Origin: Caryophanales bacterium
Lineage (GTDB): Bacteria > Bacillota_I > Bacilli_A > RFN20 > CAG-826
Assembly (NCBI GenBank): GCA_028723545.1
Contig: JAQYER010000165.1
Span: 1 to 6,506, forward strand
Reading direction: 5' to 3'
Length of the DNA: 6,506 bases
Part shown: piece after piece, positions 5,794-6,506 of the stretch
Numbering within the stretch: the first letter of the stretch is position 1
Layout: the number at the start of each line of letters is the position of its first letter
Notes under the pieces: model-generated
Databases searched by the model: none
What the model was told of the DNA's origin: nothing
What the model saw: only the letters and a program-made list of their open reading frames with translations
Made by a program: the position numbers and the translations under genes

Positions 5794-6506
5794 ATGATGA
5801 ATATTAATGAAATAAATGAATTATTTGTAGAACGATTAATTCCTAAATATTCTCGCTCTAACTATGATAAATATGTTAATGACACCCATTTTAATTTTAA
5901 TGTGCCTTCAATTCATATTACTGGAACAAACGGAAAAGGAAGCGTCGCTAATTTTTTAAACAATATCTATATTGAAAAAGGATTGAAAGTTGGCTTATTT
6001 ATTTCCCCTTGGCTTAATAAAGTCAATGAAATGATTTCAATTAATAATAATCAAATTTCTGATCAAGAAATCGAATCATTATTCAATGAATTATTTCCAT
6101 TATTTAATCAATATCAACTAACCTCTTTTGAAATGCAAACAATTATGGCTTACACATATTTTATGAGAAACAATGTCGATTTAGCGATTATTGAAGTTGG
6201 TATTGGTGGTTATATCGATGCGACAAATATTATTAATCCATTATTGAGCATTATTACTTCTGTTTCGCTTGAACATACTTCATATTTAGGAAGAAGCGTA
6301 TCAGAAATTGCTGCTTCTAAAGCCGGAATTATTAAATATGAGAAACCTTGTTTAGTTGGAATTTTAGATGAAACAGCGATGTATTCAATTCGTTTAACAG
6401 CCAAAGAAAATAAATCCAAAATCTATCAAACTAATATGGTTAATAATATCCGCGTTGGAAATGAGGGTGTTTTATTTGATTATTACCCATATTCAAATAT
6501 CAAAAT
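5794..6506 (+). CDS. folC: FolC, folylpolyglutamate synthase / dihydrofolate synthase, 3' end cut by window edge
   Basis: A Mur-ligase-family enzyme that adds glutamate to folates with ATP in the cytoplasm. The 237 visible residues are the ATP-binding N-terminal part. They contain HITGTNGKGS (41-50, P-loop GTNGKGS), FISPWLNKVNEMISIN (69-84, the SP loop), SFEMQTIMAYTYF (111-123), IIEVGIGGYIDATN (132-145), SLEHTSYLG (158-166) and KAGIIK (176-181). Three usually conserved positions differ: SPH is SPW, GGRLDATN is GGYIDATN, and the DH of the metal region is EH. The start is the first ATG (5794), one base after the smpB stop. The tandem ATG at 5797 is possible. GGAAGGG (5775-5781) inside the end of smpB is a rather distant ribosome site, so translation is probably coupled to smpB. 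No other folate gene is visible, so whether it also makes dihydrofolate cannot be told. Confidence 0.93.
   Translation, partial: MMNINEINELFVERLIPKYSRSNYDKYVNDTHFNFNVPSIHITGTNGKGSVANFLNNIYIEKGLKVGLFISPWLNKVNEMISINNNQISDQEIESLFNELFPLFNQYQLTSFEMQTIMAYTYFMRNNVDLAIIEVGIGGYIDATNIINPLLSIITSVSLEHTSYLGRSVSEIAASKAGIIKYEKPCLVGILDETAMYSIRLTAKENKSKIYQTNMVNNIRVGNEGVLFDYYPYSNIK

Noticed and set aside
6210..6419. 69-codon minus-strand ORF opposite folC
   Set aside because: It lies antisense to strongly conserved folC motifs (GGYIDATN to KAGIIK), which fully explain this DNA, and it has no ribosome site.
1..6506. Mycoplasma-type genetic code (TGA read as Trp)
   Set aside because: All eight Trp codons noted in the genes are TGG, and no real gene contains an in-frame TGA.

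Overview
The window reads as a piece of an AT-rich, low-GC Bacilli/Mollicutes-type genome, probably an uncultured gut-associated lineage (RF39-, RFN20- or Acholeplasma-like); this placement is inference from gene types and base composition. Every Trp I translated is TGG, no real gene has an in-frame TGA, and the four visible stops are TAA (three) and TAG (one). The standard bacterial code therefore fits, rather than the Mycoplasma code in which TGA is Trp.

Layout, left to right. (1) Minus strand, 1-1600: phosphoglucomutase (pgcA type), cut by the left edge just after its phosphate-binding loop. Its promoter puts the +1 on the A of its ATG, so the mRNA looks leaderless. (2) 1601-1855: divergent intergenic region with two opposed promoters. 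(3) Plus strand, 1856-3895: a 679-residue secreted lipoprotein of no family I recognise, made of a small N-terminal beta domain and three tandem repeats of about 195 residues, each marked by an LW[AS][NS] motif. A strong rho-independent terminator follows. (4) Plus strand, 3997-4815: a homologue of the Firmicutes TtcA-like tRNA-thiolation ATPase whose PP-loop and all expected cysteine motifs are gone, again with a leaderless-looking promoter. (5) Minus strand, 4818-5219: a small four-helix membrane protein, convergent with the preceding gene with a 2-base gap. (6) Plus strand, 5322 to the right edge: smpB and folC, one base apart, as an operon.

The genes do not form one pathway. PgcA supplies glucose-1-phosphate for glycolipid or polysaccharide precursors, SmpB serves tmRNA ribosome rescue, FolC polyglutamylates folate, and the lipoprotein and tetraspan protein belong to the envelope. 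The observations most worth following are the TtcA-like pseudoenzyme, the triple-repeat lipoprotein, and the mixture of leaderless and Shine-Dalgarno starts among neighbouring genes. I see no CRISPR array, rRNA, tRNA, insertion sequence or phage gene.
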